Shown: positions 33,901 through 48,919 of the stretch, piece by piece
How the letters are laid out: the number at the start of each line of letters is the position of its first letter
How positions within the stretch are numbered: position 1 is the first letter of the stretch
Assembly: GCA_009733575.1 (NCBI GenBank)
Contig: ML769471.1
Location: 124,001-188,000, forward strand
From: Gymnopus androsaceus JB14
Taxonomy: Eukaryota > Basidiomycota > Agaricomycetes > Agaricales > Omphalotaceae
Direction: 5' to 3'
DNA: 64,000 bases
Program-made: the position numbers and the translations under genes
Notes under the pieces: generated by a model
What the model was told of the DNA's origin: nothing
What the model saw: the letters and a program-made list of their open reading frames with translations, nothing else
Databases searched by the model: none

Positions 33901-36009
33901 TTTCGCGTCCCCATCCAAAGAAGCACCGCTCATATATACATCTCTGCTCTTCCCTGGGCACCTTCCAACTCTCAAATAGCCAGCATCTATCGAAATCAGC
34001 TTGATCCTCAGAGATGTAATCTCCCTCTGGTTTGTTCTGGTCTACCTTCAGACTGGGCTTCAAGCGATGTATTTGAGTCGATGGCACTCAAGTTATCCGA
34101 AATAGAGGATCCATTATTCATTTCCACCGATAGCCGCGTCCCAGAGTACCTTGTGTTCTCTCCTGATGGTAGTTTAGTGGCCCAGGCACTTGGGAAGGAA
34201 CTGCGTGTATGGGAGACCCTCAACGGAACCCTTGTTTTTGGACCCCTTCATCACACCTCCAAGATCCTGTCAGTCGGAATTTCTCCCAACAACAAGTTCA
34301 TTGCATCCGCCATTGAGGTTGATAGTCGACTCCTTACCGAGGCTAGTCCCGATTCGCTCCCCAAAGACTTTCTCGAAATCGCTGTTTTCCCTATCACGGC
34401 ACCAACTGCGTCCCACATTTTTCGGCGGAACATCGAGCACCCTATTCCGAAATTCAATTCAATGTTGTTAGCATTCTCGATTGAGGACAGTTCGCAATTA
34501 CGAGCAATCCCGGCATTGGAAATTGGCATAGACGCTTCTACATGGAATATCGAGACGGGTAGTCCTGTTGAAGGCTCGAAACACACCTTTCCAAGTTTAT
34601 CGTCGGCTGCAATGACCAACAAAGTTGTTTTTGAACACGCGACCGGGTGGCTTCTGAGGAGAGACCAAGTTGGTCCATCAGCTAGTGGACCATATTGCTT
34701 CATACCATGGTATTCCTGGGATGTTCAGAAACTTAAACTCTTCCGAAATCATTGTACCAGCGCATTCCATCCCTCTGGTATCGCTGTGCTTATTCTCGGC
34801 GATGACCCGATCATTTTACGATTTCCAAAGGAGTGGAAGGTGAGTTCGTTTGTTTGACGCTGGCTCTACGACTTACTTGCAATTTTTGAACTTCATTCAG
34901 ACAAGAAACCCTGAGATATGGGAAGCTTACGAAGCCGATTCACTTGTATCCTATGTCGAAATTATGCAAAATCGCATAGAATCATCCTCCGTGCCTTCTC
35001 CGCCAGTGTCTCCAGTAAATGATATTTCTTCTGAGCAGGTTAATGGAACTGCATCAGAGTCGCAGTCGCTACCTATATCACCGAGCACTTTGTCCATGGA
35101 AGATGCACCACTGTCTCCGCTAGCAAACATTCTCCCTTCCTACTTTTTTGACACAAGTGAAGCATCAACGACAGCGAGATATCAATATGTACTCAAGCAT
35201 ATGCGATACGCAGAGCTTTCGGAGAACTTCCTCACGCAGAGCGGTGTACACATGGTTCATGGGAGTACAGTGCAATTTTTTTGTGAAGGTGTGCATGACA
35301 TTCTCTCATTGAATTCCATTGTTAAAGCAACCCTACCGTCCAATAGATCCAGTGTCTTGTAAGCCCTTCCCAATGCTCTATAGGCTCGGGCTTAAAGCTT
35401 ATTTCTATTTACGCACAGTACCTTTTGTCCATGTCCGAGTTGGCAGCCTCCCTCCTGCCAGAACGATGTGGGTACGCCAGCAAGATAAAGGCGGTTCCGG
35501 TGAACAGTTGAAGTTCAAATTCACTCCGTGCCATGACCCAAGTGAGGCCTTAGGCACTCTCACAAGAAGTTCGCTTAATTATGCTAATAGATGAAGCCCA
35601 CGGGACAGTACATTTCCTTGTTCATGGACAGAGGGGATTTTGGTAAGTAGCTTTGCACTCGAAAATTTGAAGGTCATGTTTTCTTATTGCTTTATTAGGC
35701 CGATCTACGTTGTTTTTGACTCTAATCCAGAGTCGTATGCAGGCCTGTCATCCAGCGAATCTGATGACTATCCACCTCACTCTCGTTGGGGAATGAACAG
35801 TAAGTCGTATATTTAGTTGTCCTTCTCTTACTTGAACTGTATTCTGCAGGATCAAGGACTTCCTTGTCGTCAACTATCTCGAGTCGAAGCAGTGCCCTTG
35901 AACGAATGTCATCCTCACCGGGTGAACCATGGGCTCAGCATTCCGAGATTGCTTCATTTTCCACTTCTGAACCTGAACGTGATCCAGAATCCATTCTCAG
36001 TACCATGTA
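30992..36009 (+). CDS. NACHT-type STAND (NLR-like) protein with degenerate WD repeats, frame broken
   Basis: Basidiomycete NLR-like receptor. The N-terminus is Ser/Pro-rich (MPASARNAKSKNGRFAKLLT), then a helical region (LSSAGWNALKQTLRVTQDF, VDDVQTDFADIASRIDALNS) spread over small exons. The NACHT starts with CCLPGTREDALYNAI, P-loop FWLTGVAGSGKSTLSTTIVS, Walker B VILIDALDESDEA and VLVSRKSRDLQRKL. A long helical part follows (SPLAPEDIALLIGRSL, LVHASLADYLLAKDR). Only one or two WD-like blades are recognisable (YLVFSPDGSLVAQALGKELR, VWETLNGTLVFGPLHH); the rest is diverged. The tail is Ser/Pro-rich. The frame slips one base near 31220, 35320 and 35556. The 3' end is uncertain and may extend past 36009. 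Confidence 0.78.
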
Positions 36010-37230
36010 GAACAGCATGATATTATTACAGACCGAAATAATTCACTCCCCCTTTCAAATCGTCTCTGTGAGCATGCAAGCAATGCTTTGGACATATTAA
36101 TTGAAAGTGACAATCGCGTTCCTAGATGGTAAACGTCCCAGTACCTGACATCGTCTTCGGCTACTGGATTAAGTTGATCGCCGCGATAGGAAGAGATTAC
36201 AGATTGAAGGATCTTTGGGGTACATCAGTAGTTATGGTCGTAAATGCTTCGATACCTCGAGAACTGGCGTCATTGTGGTGAGCGATCTAACGCGATGTTT
36301 TCCTTTCACTCTCATTTGCTATGTATACTCACGGTTGAATCCTTTTCAGCCCATAAGAGCAGGAAATATAATCCTGTTTTCTCTTTATGAGTTCCAGCGC
36401 CGAGAGTATATTTGAAAGAGCCATTATTATAATGCAACCTCAATTGCCATCCAATTGAAACTCAATGGTGTAAGTCATTTAGATTCTTTTAGATTATAGC
36501 CGACCGATGTCGATGAATTCCCTGGTGGAAGGAAGCCGGCCAGATCGAGGTGAAGCAAGCTCACGTTCGACCGGTTCAAAAATTTGGATACGATAGGTGG
36601 TCTATGCACATTAGTGGCTACCGCCCGAGAGGAAACCCAGTCGACGCGACGATATGGCCGTCCTAGTACTCTGCGTGGTAAGTGAGCCTAAGTGAGCATG
36701 ATTAAATGGAGATGGAATGTTTGCTTCCTAATTCTTAACCTCAGAATGAATGGTGGATTTGAACTGTGGATACAAGCTCACGCCCCGTTAAGTACTTCCC
36801 GAGGTCAAACGTCACCGGAGAGCCTCCCGCGAAGGTTTTTCAAGTGTCGCAGTTTTCTAATTCTATTTGGCTGGTCTGAAATTCACGTCAACTTCCATTT
36901 GGATTTATTAAAGACATACTAGGTTTGTTCGCATCGTATTCATTCTTATTCGCATTCTTAGCTTTTCCCAGTTCAAGGCAAGGCATACCGTACGATTGGT
37001 CGCCTTCTGTCAGATCAATCAATGTGCTACAATACTAAATCGGGGCGAAGAATCCTGGATCGCTATTCCTCTGGGCGGGTGTGATATTCCTGTTTTTTTT
37101 TCGAAATATTCTAGTCTATCGGCGGAGCGTGGAGTTCTTGAAAGAGCAACATTCGCCGGAACGTACTTAAACCTGCGCAATTCTGGGTTTCCAGTACATA
37201 CAGCACTTCGCGCCCATTTCTTGCCTCACG
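36010..37230 (+). pseudogene. Decayed or unresolved coding stretch downstream of the NLR
   Basis: After the TAG at 36007..36009 the plus strand stays coding-like one base over: VEQHDIITDRNNSLPLSNRL to 36118, spliced via 36119..36189 to KRLQIEGSLGYISSYGRKCF, and further on to about 36410. Beyond that, open blocks are interrupted by in-frame TGA codons near 36412, 36551 and 36762, for example before KSHYYNATSIAIQLKLNG and SKLTFDRFKNLDTIGG. No family was recognised. It may be a mutating 3' extension of the NLR or a separate dead gene. The adjacent FAD monooxygenase starts at 37231. Confidence 0.35.
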
Positions 37231-39538
37231 ATGGCGGTCCCAAAGAAAGTATGTAGTGTCTAAACACTTCAGACTCATGGTGACTAACGGATTTCCTCTC
37301 TACTCGTCAGAACTCTGTTCAACCGCAAAGACATCGACTACATTTTCTCATCATCGGCGCGGGCATCTGTGGTCTTTCAGCAGCGATTGCTCTGCGACGT
37401 GTTGGACATAAAGTCACAGTCATCGACAAGGACTTAACCCTGGACAAGGTAAGTGATTCTTACCTAGGAAAATGAAGCTAGAGTTAATGTCATTAACCAA
37501 ATGAAGGGAGCCAGCGGAGGCTGCCGTATTGCGCCGAATTTGCATAAGATTTTGGTGTCTTGGGGTCTCGAAGCCGACTTTGAAAGAAATTGCATCAAAA
37601 TCTGAAACTATAAATATGCTTTCCTATAAAACGGGCGAATATCTTGGAAGCATTCAATGGAACCGAGATATATTGAAAGAGACGAGAGGCGAGTTCGGAA
37701 TGACTAGTGTAAGCTCCGACGTTTCCCATCCTTCCAGTTGTATCTGCTACTGCTCCCCTTCTTATTAAGTTACTTTTCCCTTCCACAGTATCCGGCCCTT
37801 CGTGCGCTCCTCTACCGTCATGCTATTTCTCTAGGGGCATTAATACGCTTTGGAGCGAAAGCCGTGTGTTTAAATGTCTTTTCTGATTCTCCTTCTGTCA
37901 CTTTGGATTGCGGGGACTCCATCCATGCAGACATACTCATCGGGGCAGACGGCGTTCATGGTGTCACCCGGAAATATGTTGTTGCTTCCACTGACGCTCC
38001 TACCGGACTTTTCGATAACGAGAATTGGTCTCGGAAAGATATCAAGAGTAATAACGAAGGAATGAGAAGTAGAGAGGAGAAGAATGAGGCGAGTGCGGAA
38101 GCGAAAGAAGAAGAAGAAGAAGGACTCAATATGTTCAGGTATATCCAAGTCATTATGAACTATTTGAAGTCAATGAATGTTTTATTCTAGCGTATCTATC
38201 CCCAAAAAATCAATCCTCAACGATCCGAAGCTGGAATATTTGATTAATCGGAGAGATAATGTTCGTCCGCTCATTCGACTGGATAAGTAGCTATCGCTGA
38301 TGCTTTCAACTGCCGCATACAGGCTATGTTCGTTTGGCTTGGTCACGAATACTCTGCTGTGGGGTTTCCCAGTGTAAGCCACTCCCTTCATTCTTTTTTT
38401 CGCTACTGTCTGCCATTTGTTTTGCATCCGTATTAGGCTAACATATCTTAGGGCGAAAGCTCTGACTTCTCTCTCTGCGTCTATGGTCCCATTTCCACCG
38501 ACAAAGATTTGCGATTTATCTTGCGTGGGGCGGAGCCAAGGTGCGTGCTTGAATTGAATTAAAATGGATTCTTATTGTATTGCAGCCTTCGTAGATTATC
38601 TCGCCTCGCCTCCTCTTCCTCTGACTTGGGTTCGACCCCAGCATGTGCCCCTCTCGCGCATGAACATGTGCTTGACCAGTGGGTGCAAGGAAGTTTGGTG
38701 GTGATTGGGGAAGCAGCACATCCCTTACCGGTAAATATTGTTTTTCCTTACAACGTGGTATTGGTTGACGAATGTTTTCTAGCCGGGTTCCATGCAGTCA
38801 TGCGCCCTCTCTGTAGAAGATGGGGCCGTACTAGCAAAGCTTTTCGCATTCCAATTGTCTGACGGGGGCCCGTTGTCACCTCATATCCCTACACTTCTCG
38901 CCGCGTTCCAGTCTATTCGTCACCCCCGTTGCGCCTCTATGCAAATCAAAGAGGTCGGAATAGCACATTATATGACAATGCCCGGGGATAGCGGAGCGGA
39001 GCGTGATATGAGGGACCAAGGAATGCGAGCGAGGAGGGATACAATAGGAATCACCGTTGTTCCAATACAGGTAACCACACCGATGGACATGTACTTTGGA
39101 GCCGACTACGACGAAGATGAGCAGGACTCGGAGGGAACCTCCCCCGAATGGGCTGAAATCGAGGCATTTGCATATGAAGCAGAGGAGGAGGCGGAAGAGT
39201 GGTGGTGCTCTTGGGGTAGGTTCCAAATTGGGCGAGGGACATGGCCAAAGACGCGGACATGTGCCGGAAGCGGAGATGGGGTAAAGGTTAGCGAGACTGA
39301 CCTTGAAGCTGGTCTTGGTGCCAACGTATTTAACTTTGCGTCAGCATCTGGCTTGAGCGCATCTCATTCCGTCACTTCTCTGCTGTCGTACCCGTCCTTG
39401 TCTTTGTCGTCTCATTCCTCATACATACCGACCTCTTCTATGGACAAGGGGAATCTTGACCCTGCATCATTGGCGGAATTCAGCTGGAACCACTCCAAAA
39501 CAAATAAACGCGGTGAATTGTGCAGTTTTCTTGTATAG
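37231..39538 (+). CDS. FAD-dependent monooxygenase, salicylate hydroxylase-like
   Basis: Group A flavoprotein monooxygenase. Exon 1 is only 18 nt (MAVPKK, 37231..37248), spliced to NSVQPQRHRLHFLIIGAGIC with the GxGxxG dinucleotide motif. GASGGCRIAPNLHKIL, TLDCGDSIHADILIGADGVH (GADG motif) and VVIGEAAHPLPPGSMQ (second FAD motif, GD-type) follow across introns, and the C-terminal helix includes FQSIRHPRCASMQ. An acidic/Ser-rich extension of about 150 residues ends at 39538. One extra base lies near 37582 between GLEAD and LKEIASKSETI. Aromatic hydroxylation is the likely reaction; the substrate cannot be told from sequence. Confidence 0.85.
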
Positions 39539-39806
39539 ATATTGTACGTGCAACGCTCTTCCTTGCTTTTCTTGGACTCTGTCACAACGGAGAAATTCGT
39601 TGGCGTTTACGATTGACTCGTACTTACTTACTATACCATAATACAAGTGTTAAGTAACTTTCATCTATTCTTCTTGATATTCTGGCGCTGGCCTGATTGA
39701 CCAAAGAGTCTTCGGCGTTCGCAGAGTACAGTTAAATAGTTACTAGTATACATAGTTTTTCTTTTAATTTTCAACATCCTCCATCGATGAAGACCAAGAC
39801 AAGAAA
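39539..39806. other. Convergent 3' intergenic region
   Basis: Between the monooxygenase and sulfhydrylase ends; no coding signal. Confidence 0.4.
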
Positions 39807-41972
<2,166 letters not shown>

Positions 41973-42429
41973 GGTTTCGATCAGGAAGAGTTGTGGTTGA
42001 GGATAAGAATGTATATCGGCTTTATGTGTATAAAAGGCGATGGCGTGCTTCTGCTAAATTCATGGCGTTATGGAGAAGCGCTAAGGTCTGTTCCGAGGAG
42101 TAATCTTGAGTAATCGATAATCATCGCGCAATCAGGGGGAAATTCAGCGACTGGCCAATGCGTTCGAACGTTCACATAGGCTTGGACTGTCATCATTAGA
42201 TCGCGAGAAAAGGTAACAGTGCAGATACAAAAGGGCTGGACGGACTTCCGTCTCCATAATCAAAATCCCGACAAATTCATATGCCTATATCTATTCTCCC
42301 AAGAAATACATACTAATTTAAGAGTAGCATACATATGATACAGATAGCTATTAGTTTGGAATACATCCATAAGAAGCGAAAGACAAAGACAAGTGAAAAA
42401 TAAATCAGAGAAAAAAATGGCATGTTTGT
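41973..42429. other. Intergenic: sulfhydrylase promoter and neighbour 3' UTR
   Basis: Upstream of the sulfhydrylase gene and downstream of the large low-complexity gene, both minus. AT-rich near 42260..42420. No gene seen. Confidence 0.45.
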
Positions 42430-45400
42430 CTACGCATTGCTCGTCCGGGCACCCCTGCTCGTTTTAACGTATCTCAAGTTCTGTTTGTCCTGAGATGGGT
42501 CATGAGGAACATCAAACACGACACCAGGACGCTGTACGCGATATCTGGTATTCCGTGTCTCCGATTCCTTGCGGTCGCGCCATTCATGTGTAGCTTGCTG
42601 AGTGTCTCGTACAGAGGGAGGTTGTATGGGAGGTTGACTGCTGTTCATGGAAGCAGTCGGAGAACCCACGACGGTATTGGGCTATACCAAGTCAGTGATC
42701 TTAAACAAGGTAGAGGGGTTTAACTCACCGCAGTACCATCCACTGCCTCGACGGATGCGGCAGATACTGTACGATTGCGCTTCGAACTGAGATAGCGGAA
42801 TGGCGTGAATACCTTGCGGTTCGGACTTTTTCGTTCAGTGATTGGGATGGATATTGGAACAGAGATGGGAGCGGGAGGGGGAACTTTCCTCGAGATTGCC
42901 GGCTTCGCGTCGGCTGAGCTGATTGGCGCACCAGGCTTATGTGCTACAGGATTCCATACCTCATGCGAGTTCTGCGTCTGGGGCTGGTTCGAAGGAGTTT
43001 TGGATGTAAATACAGATTTCAATTTTGTATCTGCTGGGCTCTCATCAACCAGACCCATCGTTGCAGCAGGTTTTTCGAAATTCTTGTCCTGTGTCAACGG
43101 GTTCCATAATTCATAGGGGTTTCCTGTCGCTGGCTGGGTCTGGCTCGAAGGCGCTTTCGATTTGAATATACCAAAAAAGCCCTTCTTTCGTGAATCCTGA
43201 GAAGACGTTGACGCTGGAATAGATGTGCGTGAGACTGTGGGCTTTAGCACCGAGGGTGCCAACGATGAAGGGGTTTTTAAAATGGATTCTTCGGATGGGC
43301 GACGAGCCATTGGCCGCGGAAAGGAAGTGTGCTGGGGAGCTGAGGGAATCACTCCCGCACCAAATGTATCAGAATAAGAATTGGATGGAGGATCTATAGA
43401 TTGTTGTGCTGGATTTACGAAAGCCTCAGGCTCTGGAAGTTTCGTTCGAGCGCGGTTACGGCTAGTGCGGCTATTACCTGGGTAAGTGGATGATTGCGCT
43501 GGTGCACCACTAGACCAGGTTTGTGTGGGTCGTGTACTGGGCGGTCTATTTGGAACTTCGAAGGGTTCGGGCTGAGAACCGTTGCGCGCATGTGCGCTGA
43601 CATTATTTCCACTAGCATGTTTCGCAGCCTCTGCCTGAGAAAACAGTGCATATGCCATGGTAGAGCTGGTTGGCTTCGACGAGGTAGGAGGTGCGATAGG
43701 ATGATTGATATCTGAGGGTGGTGCTGCAGAGGTCGCGCCGACATTCGGATTTTTGCGAGAATATCCCAAACTCGGTTCAGTGCGCGTATCTTTGTTGAGA
43801 AACGGGGATGAATGTAGGTCCGGATATCCATTCATGGCCGGGGACGACCTATCCTTGAATTTGGAAGGGGAGGGAAGCGTCCATCCATCCTGTTTTCCAC
43901 CGTCTGATGGTTGCAGAGTAGGCAGGAAGTCAGTTTTCAATGGTTGTATCACAGGCTCGGATGCACGCGGCCGTGCAGGATCAGACATTAGCTCTGCTAG
44001 CTCCGGGTGAATGAAGGGTACGGTACTACCAGACCGTTCAACGGGGTCTGTCCGATTAGAACCGAACACACCACGCGAAGCGATGTTGGATTGCACATTT
44101 GCTCCAAGTAGAACAGGAGCCCCAGCAGGAGGAGGAGGAGGAGGAAAGGACGTCTGTTGGGCGGCGGCATTCATAACGTTCTGTCGATAAGGCATATCTG
44201 GGGCGAATGAGGCAGGCATTGTGTTTCGAGCATTTACATCACTGGGTGAAGGGTTCTTATGCGGGCCATTAGGGTGGGTGAACTGACTAGGAGGCACCAT
44301 ATCAAGAGCAGAAGAGCCATAAAAAGCGTTTCGATCGCTCTGCCCAGGATTCGCGTAGATGCTACTCTGATTTCTGTCCGCCTGCACAGACCATGGAGCC
44401 TGCTCTGATGCTTTGGATTCACCTACACGAGATGATTTTGTATGGGCTACATTACGGGAAGACTGGTCCTTTATCTCGTTGGTGTGGTGAAAGCCAGGAT
44501 GTACAGTTTGGGAGCTGGTCGTCCATAGATTTCCGCTATTACCAGATCCCGAGCTCGTTACAGGTATTGCGCGGGACATGGATGTGAGCGGATCAGGCGT
44601 GGCATGCTTGTTGGTGCCGGTCGTCCACGGACTTCCGTTATTACCAGATCCCGAGCTCGTTACAGGTATTGCGCGGGACATGGATGTGGGCGCATCAGGC
44701 GTAGCACGCTTGTTGATGCTGGTCGTCCACGGAATTCCGTTATTACCAGATCCCGAGCTCGTTACAGGTATTGCGCGGGACGTGGATGTGAGCTGATCAG
44801 ACGTAGGGTGCTTGTTGGTGGAGGAACGTGGCTCCCTGTAATCTTCGCGGGTTTGAGACTGAGCAAAAGCGTTCCACGCCGGATTGCTGGGCGAAGAACC
44901 TGCAAAAGGAGCCGATTGTGAGATCGGTGTTATTGGACCTTGGATGCTATGTTTAGAACTCGGGGTGTCCGAAGCGTTCACCGGAAGAGCAGTAGTCAAA
45001 TAAGGTCCAGTATTAGATCCAGCACTACCATTCTTTGTAGGAAAACCACCTTCATTGGACGCTGAAATCGAAACGGTTCGACCACGTTCATTACTTGAGA
45101 CAGCGACCTTGAATGAAGGAGAAGAGTTGTAAGGCACAACTGGAATTTGGGGGGTGCTTAGTGGTGTTCCAGTCTTCTGAGGGAGAGACTTTGCATTCAG
45201 ATCGGCTGTTAGTGGTGGTGTAGGAAAGTTGGATTTTTCCATCGCTGGTGAAGAACGAGTTTCGTATCCTGCGACCATTTGCGCCACTTTATTGGGCATA
45301 TGGTTTTGTGAAGGCTCCCTGGTAGGCTGTACTGTCTGGGACGATGGAATAGGAAGTGTACTACAAAGGAATCGTTGATTCTATATAGATGTACTGAGCG

Positions 45401-47818
45401 AAAGCAAGCTTACCTCTGAGGTTCTTGCTGTGACGTTTGGAGCACCTCCATACTGTGGGGGAGCAAGTGTATCAAAGTTGCCGACTGCAAGTCGTTCGTC
45501 CAGTACAGAGGGCGATCGTTTCACTGGCGTCGGAGGTGTAAAGCGGATTGAAATATGTGGGGAGTTGTTAACGGGAGTAGACTGGATGGGTGCGTGGACC
45601 ATGTGTGATCCTTGAAACAAGAGGGAAGGAGAAGATTCTGGAGGTGGGTCGCGTGCAGTGCTTGCATCCTATAATTCGCTAAGTGTTGATTTTATGAAAA
45701 AGCGATGGACATACCTGGTGACGAGCTTCTCTACTGATATGGTGCTTAGGTCCTTTATCCCGTTCGCGTCGACTGCTGTGATTGTTGGGCGCAGAAGTGA
45801 CAGTCGTACTAGCCTGCTGCGCCGCCTGCTGTGATACAGACGATGCTTTACGTGTTCTAGCTTGCACTGGGAATGGAAGCCCCAGTTGTAGACTGTTGGA
45901 TATTTCGGTGTCTGCTGCTTGAAGTTGCAGGCTCATTACGCGACGCACTGGCTAGATTTTCTTGTGGTTCGTAAGAGACTGGCTCAGCGACCCTGTGTTT
46001 CAGCGGATAGGACGACGAAGAGGTCTGTGCAGCAGTTGCCCCTGTGCTACTGGGCCCAAAGGCTGATTTGTCTCTAGTCGGATGTGCGGGAAGTAACGAA
46101 GATGGTCCTTGAGGTTTATCTTCGCCGAATGGGCGCCGAGAAGATGCCTAAGGTCAATGGGCATGCTAAGAATAGTGTTAATAGAGTTACAGCAATGCTC
46201 ACACTTGGTTCCTCTGCATTTGAGGGATTAGGAAAAGTATTTGCATGTTCTTGCTCTTTATTCCGAGAAGTTTTTGAACCATACTATATAAAAAATGAGT
46301 CAAAGAAATATCAAGGGTGTATTCCACTCACCCTTTCACCTCGCTTAGAAGTTTTCTGATCAACGCTTTCCACTGGAGGCTGAGGCGGCGGTATATCTCG
46401 GAACGAATGACCGGGTAAACGCACTGGCAAAGGTTCGGGGCTGCGAGCGGAGTCCTGGTTGGGTTTTGACATTGAAGGAGCGGGAAACCCACCACGAGAA
46501 AGGTCCTCAGCCTTGGATGAAGGAACGGGGTAAGGCACAAAATTCGATGGAGGAATGGGACCGCCGTAAGGCGTAGAGTCTTTTATCGATGAGGGAATGG
46601 GAAAGCTGCCATAAGGCTGTCCTGAAGACATTGTTGCAGGAAGAGTCTATAAAAAGACTTAGAAGAAAAGCTACTTGGAAAGTGATATGTTACTTACCCA
46701 GGAGGAAGTACCAGGGATAGGGTCTTTGGTCTTTGTTCGGCGATAAGCTGAAGACGACATGCCATATTTGTTCTTGGAGGCATCTGAACTTTCCGCTTCA
46801 TCGCTGGACTCCCTACCAGTTGATTTGGTGATGCCAACGTCCCTCTCTGTTCGTCTGTGTCGGGATGACCGATCCAACATCGGGAGGTCGTCGACTACTT
46901 TCACGATATCTTTCTGCATCTTTAGACGTTGGCTTCTCCCGTTGTATTATCCGCTCGTCGTTGCGAGGTATCTCCCGTTCCCTAACCCTCGTTCGATCCT
47001 TGTCCCGAACAGTTCCTCGATAGACACTGTCAGTATCCCGTTGCCTGGTACTCTCTCGTATGCGTTCTGGTTCCGCATATTGCTCCGATCGTGGTTTGGT
47101 TCGGTCCCTGTCCCTATCGCGCTCTCGATCTCTTCTCTCTCTGTCTCTGTCTCTTTCTCTTTCTCGTTCTCGTTCTCTTTCTCTTTCTCGTTCCCTGTCC
47201 CGGTCTCTCGTTCGGTCTTTGTCTCTCTCCATGCCTCTATCCCGTTCCTGCTCTTTCTCTAGCCCGCTCTTTCTCCCTATCAGACTCTCGTCCACTTCGT
47301 TCCCTCACTCTGTCTCCATACTTGTCACTCGGTTCTTTGTCTCTCCTGGAGTATGAAGAAGAAGCTTTCCCCATCTCAGGACGTGGAGCAGCAGCAGCTG
47401 AAGTTGAAGCCGTGGGATAGATGATTCCATTTGCAGTGGAACTGGCGTATGTTTTGGCAACATTTGCCGCATTGTAATTAGTTGTAGATGGTGCAGGAGC
47501 AGGAGCAGTAGATTTGGAAGGAATGGGATAAGTTTGAGTTATACGCTGGGATTGGGAAGATGTGGCTACGCCCGGTGTAGCTGAACTTGTGGCCCTATGA
47601 GTTCTCTGAGTGGCAGAGGGAGGAGGAGCACGAGTAGAACTTGGAGGCTTTTCAGCGGGTAACCGTGAGCTGGACCTAGCCTCTCGTTTCTCAGTTCGTT
47701 CTGGCCTCTGAGATACTTCGAGTTCTGGTCGTGGCATCCATATTTTGTATTCTTTGGGAGCAGCAGCAAATTTGGGTGCGGCTTGTGTGTCATTCTTGCG
47801 CTGAAAGAAACTCTTCAT
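42430..47818 (-). CDS. Very large Ser/Pro/Arg-rich low-complexity protein
   Basis: Not recognised. Starts MKSFFQRKNDTQAAPKFAAA at 47818, followed by KEYKIWMPRPELEVSQRPER. From about 47290 to 46900 there is an Arg/Glu/Asp repeat (RERERE, RDRD) typical of disordered nuclear or RNA-associated proteins, then Pro-rich modules (PIPPSNFVPYPVPSS), a Ser/Thr/Pro region of about 860 residues in one exon (45299..42720) and a C-terminal exon reached by the intron at about 42725..42680, ending KTSRGARTSNA. It contains three 34-residue tandem repeats (44820..44515). Frame slips of one base near 47245 and 46905 interrupt the Arg/Glu region. I treat it as one gene because exons join in frame with short introns; two genes cannot be excluded. 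Confidence 0.6.
44515..44820 (-). repeat. Three 102-bp tandem repeats inside coding sequence
   Basis: Exact period of 102 bp, copies beginning at 44515, 44617 and 44719 on the plus strand. Each encodes 34 residues containing SRAIPVTSSGSGNNG and WTT. Copies differ at a few positions per unit, so expansion is fairly recent. Confidence 0.9.
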
Positions 47819-48071
47819 TCAGCGGATATCGTGGAAAGAGAACAGAAGGGCAGTATCCGCTAGTGTTCTAACAAAGGAAATGACTGGGTTGTCGGTGCCC
47901 TCGGGCATGAGGCAAAGTGCCAAGGTACTTATTCCTGAGTTTTCCGTTTCAAGCGATGAGCGCGCCGCTCTTACAGTACTAAAAAGTAATTCTCAGTCCC
48001 ACGTCCTTCTTAATATCATTATTGTTTTGAATTTTTCTAAGAAATCTACGGATCTGAATTTTTTAAAGTTG

Positions 48072-48095
48072 CGGGGAAAGAAATTTCTTTCCCCG
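48072..48095. repeat. Perfect 24-bp palindrome
   Basis: CGGGGAAAGAAA is followed directly by its reverse complement TTTCTTTCCCCG, with no spacer. It may be a dimeric regulator site or a cruciform-forming sequence. Confidence 0.8.
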
Positions 48096-48919
48096 ACTCA
48101 CCTAAAAGGGAAGGTCACAATTATCTAATTACAAGAGGCAGTTGAATGTTTTCCTAGGCAATAATATAGTATGTACTGTAGGTCAAATTTTCCCGCACTC
48201 GCATCATTCTGTGAAGGCCAGTGAACTGCTCGTTGACCATTGATAAAGAATGGAAGAGAAGATCTTGAGAAATGCGCCGGTCAAGACCAGCAAATCCCCG
48301 ACCAAAAGTTTATATCATTGTAATGTACTTGGTACATGTATATGTATACATAAGAAAAGAAGTAAATCGACATGAACATAGGTGAGATCTCGACAGGGTG
48401 ATTTCTATACTTAGTGGAATTTCCAAGCCTGCGAACGCTGCATTCCGGCCTGTACCGTTACATACTTCTCTATACACATCCAACGGATCGTCAGTGTATA
48501 TTCGCGTCTGATTATAGGAGACTAATACTTCTCACCTACTTGGAAATTGCAGGGAAATGGTCTTTCCTCGGGGCTCTTTTCAAGTTCTTGATTCCGAGTT
48601 CTTCAGTAATATCTAAGTAGTCGGAAACTGGTTGCTCCCTCGCTATCCTATACATTTTGCTACCCCATTCCAGCTATTGTTATACTTGTGGAATGCGGCA
48701 TTATCTATTTAAACGGTCCTCTCGAGGCTACCATCGCTTACCTCGACGTTAGAATTGGTGTAAACGAGTCCCGGATCCGGACGAGAAAGTTCTCTCTTGA
48801 CATCAGGTTCGCGTTTAACTGTCCAGGACGCTTTGCCTTGAGTTTGTCCGTATGGGACTGTAGCTTTGCTATCTCTGAGGATCTTTTTCGTCTGAAATTT
48901 CAATTTCTTGGGTTTAACA

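Noticed and set aside
36540..36680. Possible protein kinase start (FDRFKNLDTIGG)
   Set aside because: Lacks the Gly-rich loop spacing, the VAIK lysine and any later kinase motif.
36740..36790. tRNA-like string GGATTTGAACTGTGG on the plus strand
   Set aside because: No acceptor stem or D-arm could be folded around it.
46759..47420. Ser/Phe/Leu-rich plus-strand frames
   Set aside because: Antisense of the Arg/Glu/Asp repeats of the minus-strand gene.
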